This document shows positions 7,232 to 7,865 of a DNA stretch of 7,865 bases, piece after piece (position 1 is the stretch's first letter; every line of letters begins with the position of its first letter). A program made the translations under genes and the position numbers. The stretch comes from Methylococcaceae bacterium (GTDB lineage: Bacteria > Pseudomonadota > Gammaproteobacteria > Methylococcales > Methylococcaceae). The DNA is taken from positions 1 to 7,865 of the forward strand of contig JAJRDJ010000051.1 of NCBI GenBank assembly GCA_028678445.1, given 5' to 3'. The notes beneath the pieces were generated by a model that did not search any database, was not told the DNA's origin, and saw only the letters and a list, made by a program, of their open reading frames with translations.

Positions 7232-7321
7232 TGATCTGGAGGGGAATTCAAACCGGTGATCAACTTGTGTTGTGCCATGGCTGCATGAATCCCCGCCGGC
7301 GTTTAAGCACACCCAATGACC

Positions 7322-7467
7322 GGAGGCGAGCACGAAAAGGGTGTAGTTCGCTGACCGACAATTGACTGTACACCCCACCATCATGGCTACACGACAGTCT
7401 AAGCCGCACTTACTTCCCCGGTCTGTAACGTAGCCGACCTCTAAAGACACCGTCGGGGAGGCGAGCA
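7322..7467. repeat. Direct repeat GGAGGCGAGCA, two copies 135 bases apart
   Basis: The 11-base word occurs at 7322-7332 and 7457-7467. Each copy is followed by a short A-rich run (CGAAAAG and TAAAAC), so on the minus strand both read approximately TTTT-(1-2 bases)-TGCTCGCCTCC. It could be a protein-binding site or a trace of a duplicated or mobile segment. With only two copies it is weak evidence. Confidence 0.4.
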
Positions 7468-7556
7468 TAAAACTATGCGCGCGGGTAACGCACTTCCACC
7501 TTCGTCGAGTCGTCGAGGTGGACGCCACACCCGGTGTGCTCCTAAATCCTCCCCCG
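7454..7556. ncRNA. Candidate multi-helix structured RNA, orientation unknown
   Basis: Four helices can be drawn without overlap. An outer stem GGGGAGG (7455-7461) pairs with CCTCCCC (7548-7554), plus C7454-G7556 across a one-base bulge. Inside it are three hairpins: GCATA/TATGC (7465-7469, 7474-7478) with an AAAC loop in plus-strand reading, TCCACCT/AGGTGGA (7495-7501, 7516-7522), and CACAC/GTGTG (7526-7530, 7534-7538). Together they form a closed multi-branch shape. It matches no riboswitch or RNA family I recognise, and GC-rich DNA gives chance stems, so this is a hypothesis. No promoter or terminator that would fix the strand was seen. Confidence 0.22.
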
Positions 7557-7865
7557 TTGATGGTAGCGAGACTTCGGTTGACAGCCAGGCTGCACAGGCT
7601 TTGAGCCGGTTTATCGGAAATCCAAGCCGTCCAGCATCACTATGGCAACTGAACTCATCTGAGCTATTTCGTCCTTAAGATGAGCGGACTTGTGATCTTA
7701 AGCTGCGGTTTGCATTGAACGCCTGCAGCTAATGCGATAGCCCGCCGGCTGGCCAAGGCGGTCCGCCCCCCAACTGAAGTTCGTGACCCTCGATCAGTTT
7801 GACCCACCTCCCCCGCTGGAACGGAGGCAGATCGAATCAGACGCTGAGGCCGATGCGTTCCAGGC

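Larger units (their letters stand above)
7164..7865. other. Long region without a convincing gene, rich in inverted repeats
   Basis: About 700 bases upstream of ldt show no recognisable protein, tRNA or rRNA. Open frames exist on both strands (7636-7163 minus, 7475-7678 plus), but their translations are rich in Ser, Arg and Cys with no domain-like pattern. The stretch contains many short perfect inverted repeats: GGGTGTA/TACACCC (7339-7345, 7369-7375), GCATA/TATGC (7465-7478), TCCACCT/AGGTGGA (7495-7522), CACACCCGGTGTG (7526-7538), CAGCCAGGCTG (7582-7592), CTTAAGAT/ATCTTAAG (7674-7702), AGCTGC/GCAGCT (7701-7730) and GGCGGTCCGCC (7757-7767). It may be a regulatory region, a noncoding RNA locus or a decayed mobile element; the sequence alone does not decide. 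Confidence 0.5.

Noticed and set aside
7232..7239. TGATCTGG, resembling the core of a TPP riboswitch
   Set aside because: The rest of the THI-box (the CTGAGA and GCCAGCG elements with flanking stems) is absent, and the neighbouring gene has no link to thiamine.
7163..7636. Minus-strand frame open for about 157 codons upstream of ldt
   Set aside because: The translation is rich in Ser, Arg and Cys with no domain pattern. It has no good start with a Shine-Dalgarno sequence, and it crosses the inverted-repeat cluster.
7475..7678. Plus-strand frame of 67 codons
   Set aside because: It has a low-complexity Ser/Arg/Pro composition and no Shine-Dalgarno sequence, and it lies over the candidate RNA helices.

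Overview
The window carries one strand of housekeeping genes, all transcribed right to left (minus strand). Read in transcription order they are an L,D-transpeptidase gene, an intrinsic terminator, then a tight operon murJ - ribF - ileS - lspA, with lspA cut off by the left edge after 20 codons. The murJ-ribF-ileS-lspA order is the classic arrangement of beta- and gammaproteobacteria and their relatives. Together with high GC, a bacterial-type zinc-tailed IleS and a bifunctional RibF, this points to a Gram-negative proteobacterium. I cannot name the genus; an Acidithiobacillus-like or other chemolithotroph-type lineage is possible, but that is a guess from composition and layout only.

Positions 1-5410 hold the operon. 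The spacing is that of a co-transcribed, translationally coupled unit: murJ and ribF are separated by 13 bases, ribF and ileS overlap by 4 bases (ATGA), and ileS and lspA are separated by 5 bases. The products are the lipid II flippase, the FMN/FAD synthase, isoleucyl-tRNA synthetase and the lipoprotein signal peptidase. The striking detail is the start of murJ: the family's conserved N-terminus and an ideal Shine-Dalgarno sequence both point to a CTG start codon at 5410, upstream of the first conventional start (GTG at 5377).

Positions 5411-5634 hold the murJ upstream region and, at 5545-5577, a strong stem-loop followed by a T-run on the minus strand, which terminates the L,D-transpeptidase transcript. 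Positions 5635-7080 encode a 481-residue L,D-transpeptidase. It has a twin-arginine-like N-terminal signal or anchor, about three beta-sandwich (Ig-like) modules of which the last resembles the domain preceding the catalytic domain in mycobacterial LdtMt2, and a C-terminal YkuD catalytic domain with an intact SHGC motif. So two cell-wall steps, lipid II flipping and 3-3 cross-linking or protein attachment, lie side by side but in separate transcription units.

Positions 7081-7865 (785 bases) contain no convincing gene. They hold the leader of the L,D-transpeptidase gene, including a 28-codon upstream reading frame whose stop overlaps the ldt start, and a weak promoter candidate. Further right is a stretch unusually full of inverted repeats, including a set of helices at 7455-7554 that can be drawn as a closed multi-branch RNA. 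This is the most open part of the window. No CRISPR, tRNA, rRNA or intact mobile element was seen.
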